Below are positions 1 through 12,989 of a stretch of DNA of 51,843 nt, in pieces. The stretch lies in the NCBI GenBank assembly GCA_000934455.1, contig KN890268.1:16814-68656 (forward strand). Reading direction: 5' to 3'. The notes under the pieces were generated by a model. That model worked only from the letters and a program-made list of their open reading frames with translations, searched no databases and had not been told where the DNA came from. The DNA comes from Apostichopus parvimensis (lineage: Eukaryota > Echinodermata > Holothuroidea > Aspidochirotida > Stichopodidae). The position numbers and the translations under genes are program-made. How positions within the stretch are numbered: the first letter of the stretch is position 1; each line of letters starts with the position of its first letter.

Positions 1-340
1 TTTTTTTTTTTTTACATTCATCAATCTTTCGCGGATTTTATTTTCAGGATCTTCCCTTACCTTCGGAAATAATATTTCTTACTTTGTTGGATTTAGGTCA
101 CTTTTGCCCTTCTAGTAATCGACTGCCGGTGAGATTTTGGAACGTCTCAGCACTTTATATTTTGAAAGCAAAGAGAACATTTCTTCTACCAAATTTACAT
201 AGCTGACAAGGTATTGCTTGGATTCGGCACAAGTTGCTCTTCGCCAAACTTGCCGCCGAGCATCGATTTACCTGAGAGAACACTTTGCGAAGATTGTTTC
301 GTCGAGTTACTTTGAGTGTTCTGTCAATATTTGGCCCCAG

Positions 341-483
341 ATGAGGGGTTTCCGTGGGATATTTACCAAGGTAAATGTTGCACTGGAGCATGTTGCTATA
401 AGTGGCATGGGAACCATCCACTTAGGGGAACACGTGCAAGTTGTTTCATTGAAGGTCTAAAAGGGCCGAAAAAGGGGGTATAG
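341..483 (+). CDS. Possible cysteine-rich terminal exon
   Basis: After an acceptor-like atttggccccag, a frame of 46 codons contains YQGKCCTGACCYKWHGNHP and one later Cys, then TAG; AATAAA follows at 526-531. The paired cysteines are unusual for random AT-rich DNA, but no family is recognised, and two terminal exons so close together would have to belong to different transcripts. Confidence 0.13.
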
Positions 484-1499
484 TCTACAGGAGGGTATCC
501 TGTTAAAAGACTAACGGAAATTGACAATAAAATACATTATACCAAAATGTAACATAAAAAATTCTCAATAAGAATCAAATATGAAAGGTAGAAAACAAAG
601 TAAAAGACAATAAAAGAAAAGTAGACTAATTAATAGAGTGATGCAAAATAAAACTTAGTAAGCCGGCAATGGTATTTCACTTACAACTTGATTGTAACCG
701 TATATACTTAAGCTACGAATTTGAAAACAAACCTTCCCCCAGCAAAATTACTTGAAAAAATATGTACCATCTTTGTTGACGGGATCGTTAATGTCCCGCC
801 GATAACCTTTACAAAGTGAACAGAATGGTGCTCAGCATAAAATAGGAATTGATCAAGCTAAGCCCTTCCGCCTCCCCTCTACTACCCCTGCCCCTACTCA
901 TCATTTATAAATTGTATTTATTTATTTACCAAAGGGGCATTTGTGAAATTTACATGTATTGAAAATTTATGGGATTAGAGGGATGTTTAAGCCCAAAAAG
1001 AGCGAGTTAAACGAAACTTGATCAAAAAAACAACATGAAAGTGAAAAGTTCCTCTACACAGCAAAGTAAGTTCCGTATCTGAAGTTCTATATCGCCTGGA
1101 TATACTCCGTTCTGCGCCAATGAAAGTCACTTTAGTCCTCATTTTGCATGTAATATTAAAACCCCCAAAAGTCACCCCCTAAGTATCACTTTCGGATTGG
1201 CTGAGAGGCACCGTAAAATCCTAAAGTTGCAAAATTCAATGTCAGATTGTTGAATATTAGAAAAGGATTTCATATTTCGTCTGTAATTGAAAGATGTTAA
1301 CATGTTACTCTTGCTCCCGGAGGCATTAAACGGACGGGGCTTTTTTTTTCTTTCACCGCGCCATAAGTGTACTATAAGACGTTGTAATCCTAACTTCATA
1401 AATTTTTGGTTGTCACGCGCCGGCCGGACCGACGGAGAGAAGAAGGAAAAAACTTCAGCCAACTGTTTGACATTTTACAATCACGTTTTTTTGTTATAG

Positions 1500-1627
1500 A
1501 GACGTCTGTAATGTCACAGCAAGTAAAATATTTAATAACTGAGAGGCCCGTTTTATCATTTGTTAACAAATCCGGTGGCCTAGTGGACTCGAATCCAGAT
1601 GGAGACTGGATGGAAATTGATATTTAA
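1500..1627 (+). CDS. Possible 3'-terminal exon of an unidentified gene
   Basis: An acceptor-like ttttttgttatag is followed by 41 open codons ending DSNPDGDWMEIDI and a TAA, with AATAAA at 1640-1645, 13 bases later. The layout fits a last coding exon of a gene whose other exons lie left of the window. I do not recognise the peptide, and chance is quite possible. Confidence 0.22.
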
Positions 1628-4004
1628 TGCTTTTAGTGTAATAAATATAATATGAAGTATCCTAAAGAAAGACCGTTGTATTTATTACATACATTCCAAT
1701 GTTGAGTCATGTATTTTTTCTTACACACTACCACAAAGTTTCAGTGCAACAAGAAGGTGATGAACAGTGTCCTAACGTTTCTATTGCAATAAATTTCTCC
1801 CCCTCCCCAACCCCCCCCCAACCCCCCTCCCCAAACCCCCCTTATTCAAGATACGTTACCTGATTGCATATAGCTCTCACAATGGAACATCAAACTTGAA
1901 TCGTAACCACTCTGTATGTAACTGTCACTATCTTTCATTCTCACTGTATTGCTGTGACTGAGTGCAGGTGAAACTTAACAAATGAAAGAAACTTAACAAT
2001 GGGAAACTCATATTTCTTCGCCTTTGTCTGTACCCCATTCGACGCATCCCATCCCTTTCCCCCTTCGCATCGGAGTCATAATATACATGTTCTTATAGCT
2101 ACAATGCCTGTCTTCTACTACTGTTTGTCTTAAACTGTTGTTCTAACACACATCTGATAAATACAAGTTTCTTTATGCTCTTTGTAGCTATTTTATGTAC
2201 CTACCAAAAGACTATACTTCGAAAAACATATGCAGTGATATTTTTTGGCAATTAAAAATATTCTTTTTCTTTTTCGTTGAATTATCTGCGTTGACATTAG
2301 CTCATCTATACTTTCCTTTTCAATTTCAATTTTAAGTGATTGATGAATGTCCGAAGATATTTAAGTCCAACATTTACTTAATTTATTAAAACAATGTTAT
2401 ATGCTTCTTGTTTCCATAGCAACTAATGATACATTGCCACCGATTGAAAAACGTCAGCAGTAATTCCCCCCAAACAAACACGAACCGAACATAATCTTGA
2501 GTGATTACATTAGTTTCACTACACTTTATTACATTTTTCAATCAAAATTAACGTCAGTAAAATGACTTCTCCTGGTGATTTCCTTCCCTAAGCTGTTTTC
2601 TGCCCATCGATTGCGATATTTCGTGTTTCTGTTTCCGGCGGGCGTCTTTTAAAAGACCTTTAATTGACGTTATTCTTTTACTGTTAATTCCTTATAAATG
2701 ATCACCATCCATAAAGAGAGGCCAAATCTGTTACCGATAGCTTTTACAGCCGACGTGTTGGTTAGTCTTCACAATAATTTATCACTGTGTATACTGATCT
2801 TTTATGGCGACTAGCATACAGGGCAGGATTTGAAGAATCACTAGGAGGAGGGACAAATATTCCCTGTTACAGCAGGGTATTGAGAGGGGTTCAATGTTAG
2901 GGAAGGGAGGAGGGGGGTGGGGGGGTACAAAATTCGAATGGCATGCAGTGGGTAGTGTGAATATAACTTGAGGAGGGTAATAAAAAATCATCTCGAAATG
3001 GCCCGACAACTTGGACTCGGCGCAAGTTTATCAATTATCTGACTGTTCTTCAACAACACAGTACGTACATTTGTATTGTGAAGTGTTTACATGTGATCTA
3101 CTGATTTTGTACAAGTATAAGTAAGAGTATATATCTCACGGTCTGAAGTAATTTGACTATATGTTTTGCTTTGTTTTAAAGGTCGGGTACTTTTTCATTA
3201 CAAATATTGAAAATCTGGTTTACTTATAGCAACACAGGGGCAATTGATGACAAGAGACAATTTTGATGTTTTATTCACAAAACTCCGGGGGGGGGTGGAG
3301 AGAGGGGGGGGTAATCCAAGATGTTTTGTTTGTAACTTTAAATAATACTGCAAACCAAACTGACGTGCATTACAAATGTATGCAACCGTGAGTCCACCCT
3401 ACTTTAACCGGACCGCAGACTCAATTATACTTGCATTATAGCAATGGTTTACTGGTTTACCAATAATCTTCGGCGAGTTTATTCCACATTATGCAACTTC
3501 GACAAAACGTACTTTAAAACAGAATATACACTACCGTATATAGAACGCGATATACCATAGAAGCCTTCATACAAGCTAGTACATAGGCCAAAGTTCGTAT
3601 ATCCGCGTTTGCGAATTAACCCATATTTGGTTTTAATTTCCCCGTATGCTATATAGTTGCACGTATATGTGCGTTTGTAACTTTCCATTATCCAGTGAGT
3701 ATAGAATTCCCATGATTACCACTGTATAAGCTCGAAGAGCCTAATTTAAAATTTAAATATCCTCATAATTTATGTAAATGAGTTGAACAAGTGCTGTTTG
3801 TCGGTTATTTCTGCGGAACATTAGCTCTACAAACAACTCGAACTTATCCTTTTTTGCATTTTGTGGTTTCGGTTATATATATATATATATAAATGTTGAT
3901 TAAAGTGAGTGAAGACAAAACAAAACAAAGATTACATGGACTCTATGTTTTGAACTGTTTTTGAACTACAGTTATGAATTTGTTACGTCCAAGTTTGACA
4001 AGAA

Positions 4005-4275
4005 AAGAGAAGGCAATGTGTTGCAAGACAAGACAAGAAAAGACAAAGCAACGCAAACAAAGGAAAGAATAGAAAAGAAAAGCAAAACATGGCAAGGTAA
4101 ATCAAGACATAACAAGACAAGACAAAGCAAGACACGACATGACAAGAAAGGACAAAGCAACGAAAACAAAGGAAAGAAAAGCAAAGCAAAACATGGCAAG
4201 GTAAATCAAGACATCACAAGACAAAACAAGACACGACATGACAAGAAAAGACAAAACCACGCAAACAAATGAAAG
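4005..4275. repeat. Tandem repeat of AAGACAARA-like units with a 104-bp higher-order period
   Basis: Nearly every position is A, G or C in short units such as aagacaagac. The landmark acatggcaaggtaaatcaag occurs at 4087 and again at 4191, a 104-bp second-order period. Long open frames here come from the repeat. Confidence 0.85.
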
Positions 4276-7200
4276 AAAAGAAAATCAATATTTTATAGGT
4301 TCACCTCAAAACACCATACTACCATTCTCGGTTCTAAGCCCTCAGCTACCACGTTATCGTGTAGTAGTTTTCTGCTGCATATTATTATTCATACTGAAAT
4401 AATTGAATCTCAAATTTTCTTCCGATCGTAGCCTATGTGCACACACAAAAAAGCTAAATTGTTGGATTGAGCCAAGTCATTTACAATTCATATTTTCTCT
4501 GAGTGGGAAGATATCACTTTTTAAAACATGCTCACGAAGTAACAGTTCCTGCTACTGAATCGCTAATTAGACAAAGGGAAGAAAAATATAGCAAAGGAAT
4601 TATAGAAGATTGCTTTATCAAACCACTTGGTTTAGCCTTCAACACTTCATACCCGTATACTGATTTATGACATGTTTTACATTTTGGCCGTGCCTGTTGC
4701 AGAATTACTTAATATGCCGTACATACAAAGCCTGTAAATGTTCACTGATGTGTAAAATGTTCAATATTTTTCCACTTGACTCGATGAGGCCGCGGTGAAG
4801 GCATTCCCCCCCCCCCCCCAAACACACCTTTACCTTATGCTAGCTTTTTTTTTGTACTTTCATGTAGTTGAATATATTTTCAGCATTGATTTTATTTGTT
4901 TAAACAAACAATTTTAAAGTAAATCCACTTAAAAAAAGGTTATAATTAAGTTTTATTGAATGTGCATAACTTATGTAAAGCTTTGTATTCTGTGATTATT
5001 TCTTGTCATAATTCACTGATTGAGAATTATATTTCATAAAAATCGAATTGCTAGCTCCACTTTGTTAGTTATGAAATGAATTAAAGACATTTTTGAATGG
5101 ATTGCGATTTTTCTTTCTGGAATATTCTGTAAACTTACCAAAATTTCATTGAGTGTTTTTTTTTTAATAAGCAAAATAAATATTATTCCAGAATTGGAAA
5201 GTAAGTTTCTTTGTTGTACAGTCATCATATTTAAAGTATGTTATTTTCAAGATTTTATATTGAAAAACTTGATTTGGTCGTTAAGATGCAAATAGGAACA
5301 TTGTTATAACTTCTGTCATATTTAAGAATTAATCGTTCCACTCCATTTTAAGAAACACTACTTTGTTCTATATATAATATAATATTGGTACTTGAAGGGG
5401 GCAGGGGGGGGGGTTGAGGATCGCGTGTGGGATAGTGGACTGTAGTAGGCAGTATATAGGTGAAGGTAACTACTTAAGTGACTAAGATTAGCACGAAAGA
5501 CTGACGTATGCCTTTTGGGAATATATGCCTGTACGCTCAATTGATTGACACGCAAGTGACGCAAGTTGAATGTTTATTTCATGGAGAAAACATCAACTAT
5601 GGCTTATTCGAGTGAATAACACGTCTAACTTAGCATGCGTGAGTGGACTGGACGAGCCTTGCAATGTAGATCAATGCAGATCTTATGGAAAGAGGATTGC
5701 ATACTCGTACAGTTTGCTAATGATACCCGATTCGAGTATGCTATCACCTCGACACACTTTTGCAAACCTCAAACTCATTATTTTCTGTTATGATACCTCC
5801 AGCGCAAGTTTAAGTGGCAAATGTATTTCAGGTTGCTTTAAAGGTCAACCGCATTACGTCCACCTCTCTCTAACCTCCTCCCGAAATATTCTAGAAAAGT
5901 GTTAAGTAATTGCCCAAGTTAAGAAATTTCAACAACTATTTTGATGCAATCTTCGAAGAGATTTTTCCCCCATCTGAAACATGTAATCGTTTTAACCGTC
6001 AATGATTAGAAAAGTACCGAAAATTATTTGTGCAATCTTTTGCTTTTTCTATAACACTTCTATAACAATTTGGGAATGAGAACACTAGTTATTTCAACAT
6101 CATGGCCTACTTCGAAATTTCAGTATTTTAAATCTTTCCAGTCACTGGCAAAAGTATATCACAACATTGATAAGGTTAGGATGTATAATTTATTGTATGA
6201 GTGTATCTGTAAGGCTACCCGGCGTACCGTACCTAATTCACCAGGGAGGTCCTCTGTATGCATTGGTGATTCCAAAGAGTGAGATTTCATTTTTCTTTCT
6301 TGGATTGTCCAGGATAATGACACTTCATAGGAGTGAAATGTACTCTTATGATAGAGTGATTTCACGTCAAGGTAGTTCAAAAGCAAACGAGTGTTTCCAA
6401 GCACTCTATATATAAGACCTAAGAATGCAAAGAAAAATATAATTCTGCAGGAAAGAGGACAAAATTACTCCAGGTTCTTGCGGAGACTCTCAAAGATTGA
6501 AATATGACTCTTAAATGAAGAATTAAAAGAATGACCTGTGCCATCAAAACACGCTCGAGTGTTTTTTTTGTATGAAGTCTATCACAACCTAAGGTTTGAA
6601 TAATGAGTGTGCTTTAAATCGGGGGGGGGGGGGGTTGTCATAAAGAAGATAAATTTGTGTGTCTTAGGGGTATTCACGTTACCAATTCGCGATACCAATA
6701 TATTAAAATGTCCCAATAACGATGAAAATTATTCAACTTGTCGTAACAGTATATGTTCGTTGGCAAAACAGATTCCTACATTAGATATCATTTTAATATA
6801 GCTATATTTTGACAAAAAAAATACCACGGATATGTAAGTTACGACAATATATACAAGAGCGGTGACCAATGCATTCTGACATTTACGTAGCATTGTCGAG
6901 AATACATATTTTAAAAATCTGCACCTCGTCCTCCAGAAAGCGAAGTAAAAAAAGGTAAAATATTATTAGATTATTTGGATATCACTTAGTAGCTAAGTCC
7001 TGAGAGATTATATATGAATAAAAATGAGGCGTTCATGTTGATGTCTGTGGAAAAAAGGATCTTGGCCAAACTTGACACTAAAAATATCATTGATGGTGTG
7101 GCTGCCAGAAGCATTGAACTGCGTAGGCTCCTACTCTCGTAGACATGACATTTGCTCGTGTTATTGAACATATATGTTTTAGTGGATTTTATTAAGGTTT

Positions 7201-9606
7201 TTCCTTTTTTTTCAAGCGAGTTGTCACAAAATGCTTGATAATCTAAATAAAATCCAGTCTTAACATATATTTTTGTCTATTTTTTTTTTACGTTTTTAAA
7301 TTTTCTCAGTTTAATCAAGTGTTGCTTCTGGAAAATAATTATTTTTGGGTCTTTTTTATAGGATTATTGTAACTTACAAAATTGAGAAATATAGCACCAT
7401 TTCTAGGTATTCCTTGACTTCAAAAAATCTCAATGGGAGCCCCCTCCCCTTAAACCCCTCCCCCAGGACGGCGATCACCATGTAAGTAACATAGCAATGA
7501 AAAATGGGCCGGTCTTGGTGAAAAATGCCCGTGCCGGTTTTAAGACCCAGTCCGCCCCTGCCTCTATAATACATGGTTTGTACGAAAAAGGTATACACGA
7601 ATATAAAGGTACACTGGAGTGTGATGATCTCAACATCCAAGCTTATAGTTGCAACTTTGCTAATTTACATAATGTTGCACTGGACATGCATATATTTTAA
7701 GTTATCAAAAGGGATTCTCTAATTTTCACATCCATGTTAAAGATTACAAAAAGGACAATGTACCGGTAGTGCGTCTCTCAATGGTATCAAACTTCAACTG
7801 AAAGACTGATTTTGTCAGTCTCACCATAGCAACAGTGTAAACACAGAGGTCAATACAAACGCTATGGACGTAATACTGCGCAACTTATTCGTTACTCGCT
7901 CTTAACAATCGGTTGCCCATTTACATGCATGCACCCATCTTTTATGATACCGATATCGACGGCGCTGTTTGAAACCTAATAAAGAATGCTCCCGTTCGCA
8001 TATAATACCATCCGATACTCCCCACCCAGGGGAGATGTCTGCCACTGAATGGCCATAAATCCCTCTCTGAAAGACACAAATTTGCATCGAAGCGTCAAAT
8101 GAATCTAAAAGAGGCTATATACTTTCAACTTTAATTCCAAGTGCTGCTGCACGCTGTGAGCAACAACTCTTCTTTAAGTTAACAAGATTTATAGCGTGCA
8201 ATACTAAACGGACTATTTGCAAGATTCTACCGGATACCAACATTCAGGTATTCAGGTAAAAAACATAAATTTTATCCCATACTTAACAGTCGATTGGCAG
8301 CTGAGTCTCTGAAATTACCATTTACTCGCAAATATTTTACATTACTTCTGGGAATCGGATACAAGTTAGAATTTCCAGTTTATTGGACGATGGTCGTTTG
8401 TCAAACAATTCCATTCGTTTGCCAATCAGTGACTTTCTCCTCCTTTTGCTATACGGGGTATAATAAAATAGTCAAAGCCTGTTCTTCCAAGCAGTGAACT
8501 TATCCACAACTACATATTAGGTTCAATGAACGCTTAGCCATTCCCATAGCATCGCTGTGTCGTTTAGGAGAATATGAAAAAAACAAAAACCCATCATGCA
8601 AATCCTCTCAAATCTTTTATTTTATCTCCACAGTCGGCTTATAAATTAACATTTTATCCTATTTTGACATTTGGATATAGAATTTTTGACAATAAGTCCT
8701 TTCGAGAATGAAAAATGGTAGATATTTTGTATTAGATGTGCAAGTTAACGAAACCAGAAGAAAGAAAGATTGAAAAAGGGGAAATTTTAGAGTCATATGG
8801 GAACGTTGAAGTTATGAGATTTGATTGATTTCCAAAGTGCTTCTTAGAGGAGAAAGATGTCCGTCGTAAATTTATGAGCTTCGGTTGCCTAAATATAGAA
8901 CGCCAAATGTTCACCAAGTATATTATAATAATCTGCAAGGCGTGTCGAGTTCCTGAAATATATTAATGTAGTTTCCGTGTTGTAAACTGACACTATGCTG
9001 ATATTAATATATATGTTTTCTGATTGTTATAAATCAAGATGTTGCTCACTAGAGGTAACTTGATCAATTTCAGCGTGAACTTTTAGCGCGCTTATACAGA
9101 AAGACACAATATGTTAATCAAATAGGATGTTGTATATGATGAACTCTATGTAAATAAAATGCCAAACTTAGTGATATGAGAATTGTGTATACGGGAATCC
9201 TGTCGTGAACATCAAAAACGTACAAAACAGCATTATATATCAGTAGTAATTCAGTTTATACTACAATTCTTGAGCCTTTTGGCGTTCCATAATCAAATTA
9301 TCTCTATAGTGCACCTCTGATTTTATACACGTCAGTACTGTGCCCACGAAACACTGTTTACCCTTCTCCCATGCACCTCACAATTGGCCCTCCCCCTCCT
9401 CCCCCATCAAACGCTCGGTTACACCACCATTAAAGTTACTGTTTCTCATATTACGCAACCACACAAACACGTTTACTGCTTACTTCGTCAATATGTACAT
9501 TTTCTTGTTGCCATGGTTACTGACAGATGCGACCACCTCAGCGAAGAACGAAAGTGACCAAACATAGCGTATACAACCGAAGAGCTAAAGTATCACCAAG
9601 CAAATA
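4276..9606. other. Intergenic DNA without recognised genes
   Basis: AT-rich, with G/C homopolymers at 4806-4819, 5404-5413 and 6621-6634. Around 7430-7565 there is a stretch ending gacccagtccgcccctgcc, which looks like one end of a hAT-type element (rc CAGGGGCGGACTGGG); a matching partner end was not found. Confidence 0.5.
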
Positions 9607-10077
9607 TGAAGTAATAATGACGTCATGTCTTAAAATATATTATTTTTGTGCTGTATTTAACTATATACAGTTCAGTTAGATCTAACATGAGATTTATATA
9701 CCCACAGGAAATCTCCTTTGCTCGAACAGAAAACTTAATCATGCCAGCAATAATTCCTTAGAGAATTTTTCGTTCTATTTTCCGCAACTAGAAATAGAAA
9801 AGAGAATCGAAATTAGTGAAATATCAAACAAAGTTGAAGTAATAATGACGTAAAGTCCTAAAAATATATTCGTTTTGTGCTGTATTGAACTATATACAGT
9901 TCCAAATTTAAAGTTAGATCTAAACGTGAGATTCATATACAAAAAAAAAAATCTCCTTCTCTTGAACAGAAAACTTTAATTATGTCAGTAATAATTCCTT
10001 GGAGAATTTTTCGTTACAATTTCTTCAATGAGAAGTAGAAAAGAAACTCGAAATTAGTAAAATAGCAATACAAAGCT
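9607..10077. repeat. Tandem duplication, two units of about 228 bp
   Basis: The block starting tgaagtaataatgacgt at 9607 recurs at 9835. Shared landmarks include gtgctgtatt..aactatatacagtt, gttagatctaa, gaacagaaaact and ggagaatttttcgtt. The copies differ by small indels and substitutions. Confidence 0.85.
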
Positions 10078-10635
10078 TAAACTAATTATGAAAAACTGGG
10101 AAAAGCATAGGACCTAATAAACCAATAAGTTCCCATGGCAACGTCAAATTATATTTTAGAGTGATACGTGTTCAGTTTACGTGATAATTTTTTTTTTTCA
10201 TTTTGAATCATAAAAGAAAATACCGACCAATATTGTTAAGGTTAAACGTGGGAATAGAGAAACATTTGCAAATAATTTTCAAAGATATTAGATTATGCTT
10301 AAGATTCTTGTTCCTGTCAATAAGAGAAGGAGCTGAAAAGCTAACGTGTAACAAATTATCAGTGTTGTCATGCGTTGACAAAAAAGGTAACTAAAGAAAT
10401 AAATAAATAAAAAGAGACACATCGAACGAGAAAAATATTATTTTTTGGGGGGTGACATCTCATCACAATATCTATTGCGTTGCAAAGCGTAGGAGTGATT
10501 GGGATAGGGGAGTGGGGGGGGGGGGTGTGGAGAGTCTGTAGGGGAGGATAAACAAATCTTTATTTCTCATATTAATGCTTTCTTTTAGATGCGAATGAAA
10601 GATATATTATATTTCGACTTTTTGTTAATCATGGT

Positions 10636-10795
10636 TTTGATGATGATGATAATGATGATGATTGTGGTGGTGGTGGTGATGATGATGATGGTGTTGTTGT
10701 TGGTGGTGATGATGGTGATGATGATGATGATGATTACGATGATGGTGGTGATGATGACGATAACGACGACGATGATGATGATAATATGATGACAC
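10636..10795. repeat. (GAT)n/(GGT)n microsatellite
   Basis: About 160 bp of interrupted GAT/GGT triplets. The open frames on both strands (poly-Met/Val, poly-Ile/Thr) are products of the repeat. Confidence 0.9.
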
Positions 10796-12690
10796 CACTC
10801 CCTCCTAGCCACTGGGGTTACCACCATTCTCAGGGAATCAATTTTCTAGTCTTTTAGTACCTTAATTCCACCTAGCTCCCTAATGACAACTTAATCGCTA
10901 TAAAACGTTCTGTGCACACAGGGAGTTGAACAAGCGAGTTGACAAAACGCTCTTGTAGGTGGGGGGGGGGAGGGGGGACATGTACCGCTTTCGAAAAGGA
11001 GTCAACTTACGTTTGGGTGAAAGAACTCAGATAATTTAAGAAAACAAATGTTGTAACTAAAATATATCACTAGCTTAGGTATCTCTCTGTTCAGTCACGT
11101 GAGAGATTGGATGCAGCGCCCTCGTTTCAAGAAATACCATTATTTTCCTAATTGTCAAGACGGAGTAATAATCATCATACTACTAATGAAAAGTTGTAAA
11201 TGAAGACAACAACATGAAGAATTACTTGATTAAATGTAATTTCACCAACAAAAATGCAACAATCCAATTAAATGTAATAAGAAATAGTAGAAAGTCAGTA
11301 AATGTAGTGATTGACTCCTTTGAAAGCATTTAACAAGACGAAAGTAATATAAGTGAACCTCCTAGCTGTATGGGGTGCAAACAACAACACACACGCTGGC
11401 AGGATTTTTCTTATTTCAACATACAGGCTCTATATCAAACGCTAAAACGAAATAAAACTACACAATTGGACAGTATTGGATCAGGAAGCTGCTTCTCTCT
11501 CTCTCCCTGATTGGACAGCATCATGATAGGATAAGTACAAAATCGATTTAAAAAGGGAGATGGGGTTAGATACACGCTTGAGAATCTTAAAAAAACACCG
11601 ATGAAAAATGACAGCATATCGAAAAACTAAACATAAACCTTATTGTTAATGCGTTTTGATACCTATACTTAATCGCTGCCCCTCGGCCGCCCGCCCAACA
11701 CACCACCTGCACCATCAGGAGGGGAGGGGGGGGGGGTCCTGATAGTATCACTTTTACCCACATTTAGTACCTTGAGAAAAGTCATAACGACCAAAGCTAC
11801 ATTACAAGCGAGCAACTCAACTCTTAATTTTATTGACACACGTATCCCAACTAATGACCAAATATTAAATTATAATAGAACTGTTTAAAAGCTACACACG
11901 CAGATAAGGAGTGGTGGGGCTTAACATATTATACAATTACCCCATATGCTCTGTTTGCTACCGACTGACAATTTCAATTATCAATAACTCGAAAACGATA
12001 CACCGAAATTGGACGCAAATTTCACCAAGCTGCTTAGAATATGTTCCCATATAAACAAAAATTTCCCATACTTTTTTCAACACTACAGTTCCTGGCGCTG
12101 ATTGCACATATTCAAATAACGTGGCAGTTTCTTCTGTAGTATTCAACACTGGAGTCTTTGATATTAATCCATTTGTGAGAAAATACAATAATATGGAATA
12201 TTTAGAGGAAAAAATTTGAAAAAATGAATTATTTTATATTTATATTAGCATACGGTAAGACGTCGCCTGATTGCTGTTAAGTTTTTTTTTTAAATATATC
12301 ACCTAATTTTTGTTACAGATTTCAGTAATTGGAATTTATGTTTGAATGTCACCCATTTGAATACAGTAATGTATAAAGGTCGTCTGATTCTTTAGAGGAT
12401 GTGATGACTTTAGACACCAAACTAAATGTGATATGTCGTTAAAAATCACTGCTTGCAGTCCAGACGGTATTTGCATACATCTTATCATGTTGAGAAACGA
12501 CTTTTGTTTTAAACGTCTGATGGCTCAATAGTTAAAGCAGCTGGACTACTTAGTCTATCACAGACAATTAGGCCAGTTCCTGCGGCGGGTGCAACAAAAA
12601 CCAAGATAGGTTAAAACAAGAATTTTCCGGCCTCAAATAGCATGTTTCACATTAGGAATTTGTAAATGACAAATAGTATGGAAAATCACC
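10796..12690. other. Intergenic DNA without recognised genes
   Basis: Nothing coding seen. G-runs at about 10960-10976 and 11726-11736. Near 12515-12545, gatggctcaatagttaaagc resembles a tRNA A box but has no convincing B box. Confidence 0.45.
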
Positions 12691-12728
12691 CAAGGTTGAC
12701 CTGTCAAGGTTGATCTGTCAAGGATGAT
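12690..12728. repeat. Short 14-bp tandem repeat, three units
   Basis: caaggttgacctgt, caaggttgatctgt and caaggatgatt follow each other directly. Confidence 0.8.
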
Positions 12729-12850
12729 TAGAAGCTTATCAAGAAGAACATAAATTTGACTGAGTTTGTAGAATCTAACATTTGATTGGCATTGATATTT
12801 AGGCCTGAACTGAGAAGCCGAGGTTATGGCAGGCCATATGTGCAATAATT

Positions 12851-12952
12851 CGATAAACCGAGTTTATCGCCGTTAAACTCTGTTTGTCGATCGATTAACT
12901 GAGTTTATCGACTAGACAACCGTGTTTTTTCCGCGATAAACTCAGTTTATCG
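12851..12952. repeat. Array of about 21-bp palindromic units (cgataaac-N-gtttatcg)
   Basis: Near-perfect palindromes cgataaaccgagtttatcg (12851-12869), cgattaactgagtttatcg (12892-12910) and cgataaactcagtttatcg (12934-12952) are spaced 41-42 bp apart. A degenerate unit (cgttaaactctgtttgtcg, 12871-12889) fills the position between the first two, giving a register of about 21 bp. Confidence 0.8.
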
Positions 12953-12989
12953 AGCGAAAAGCAGAGTTAACTGAGAAACCGAGGTCTTC

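Larger units (their letters stand above)
1..3960. other. Gene-poor left flank
   Basis: Apart from the two doubtful terminal exons, nothing gene-like was seen. Contains a poly-T run (1-13), a C-rich tract (about 1800-1852), G-rich tracts (about 2905-2925 and 3285-3311) and a (TA)n run near 3875-3891. Confidence 0.6.

Noticed and set aside
3961-4272. 103-codon Lys-rich open frame and its Leu/Cys-rich antisense frames
   Set aside because: Entirely made of the AAGACAARA tandem repeat; lack of stops is a by-product of composition.
5570-5905. 111-codon plus-strand open frame
   Set aside because: No recognisable motif, no splice or poly(A) context, composition like surrounding non-coding DNA.
10585-10827. 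Poly-Met/Val and poly-Ile/Thr frames
   Set aside because: Microsatellite translated in both directions.
12511-12590. tRNA gene
   Set aside because: A-box-like start only; no cloverleaf and no proper B box.
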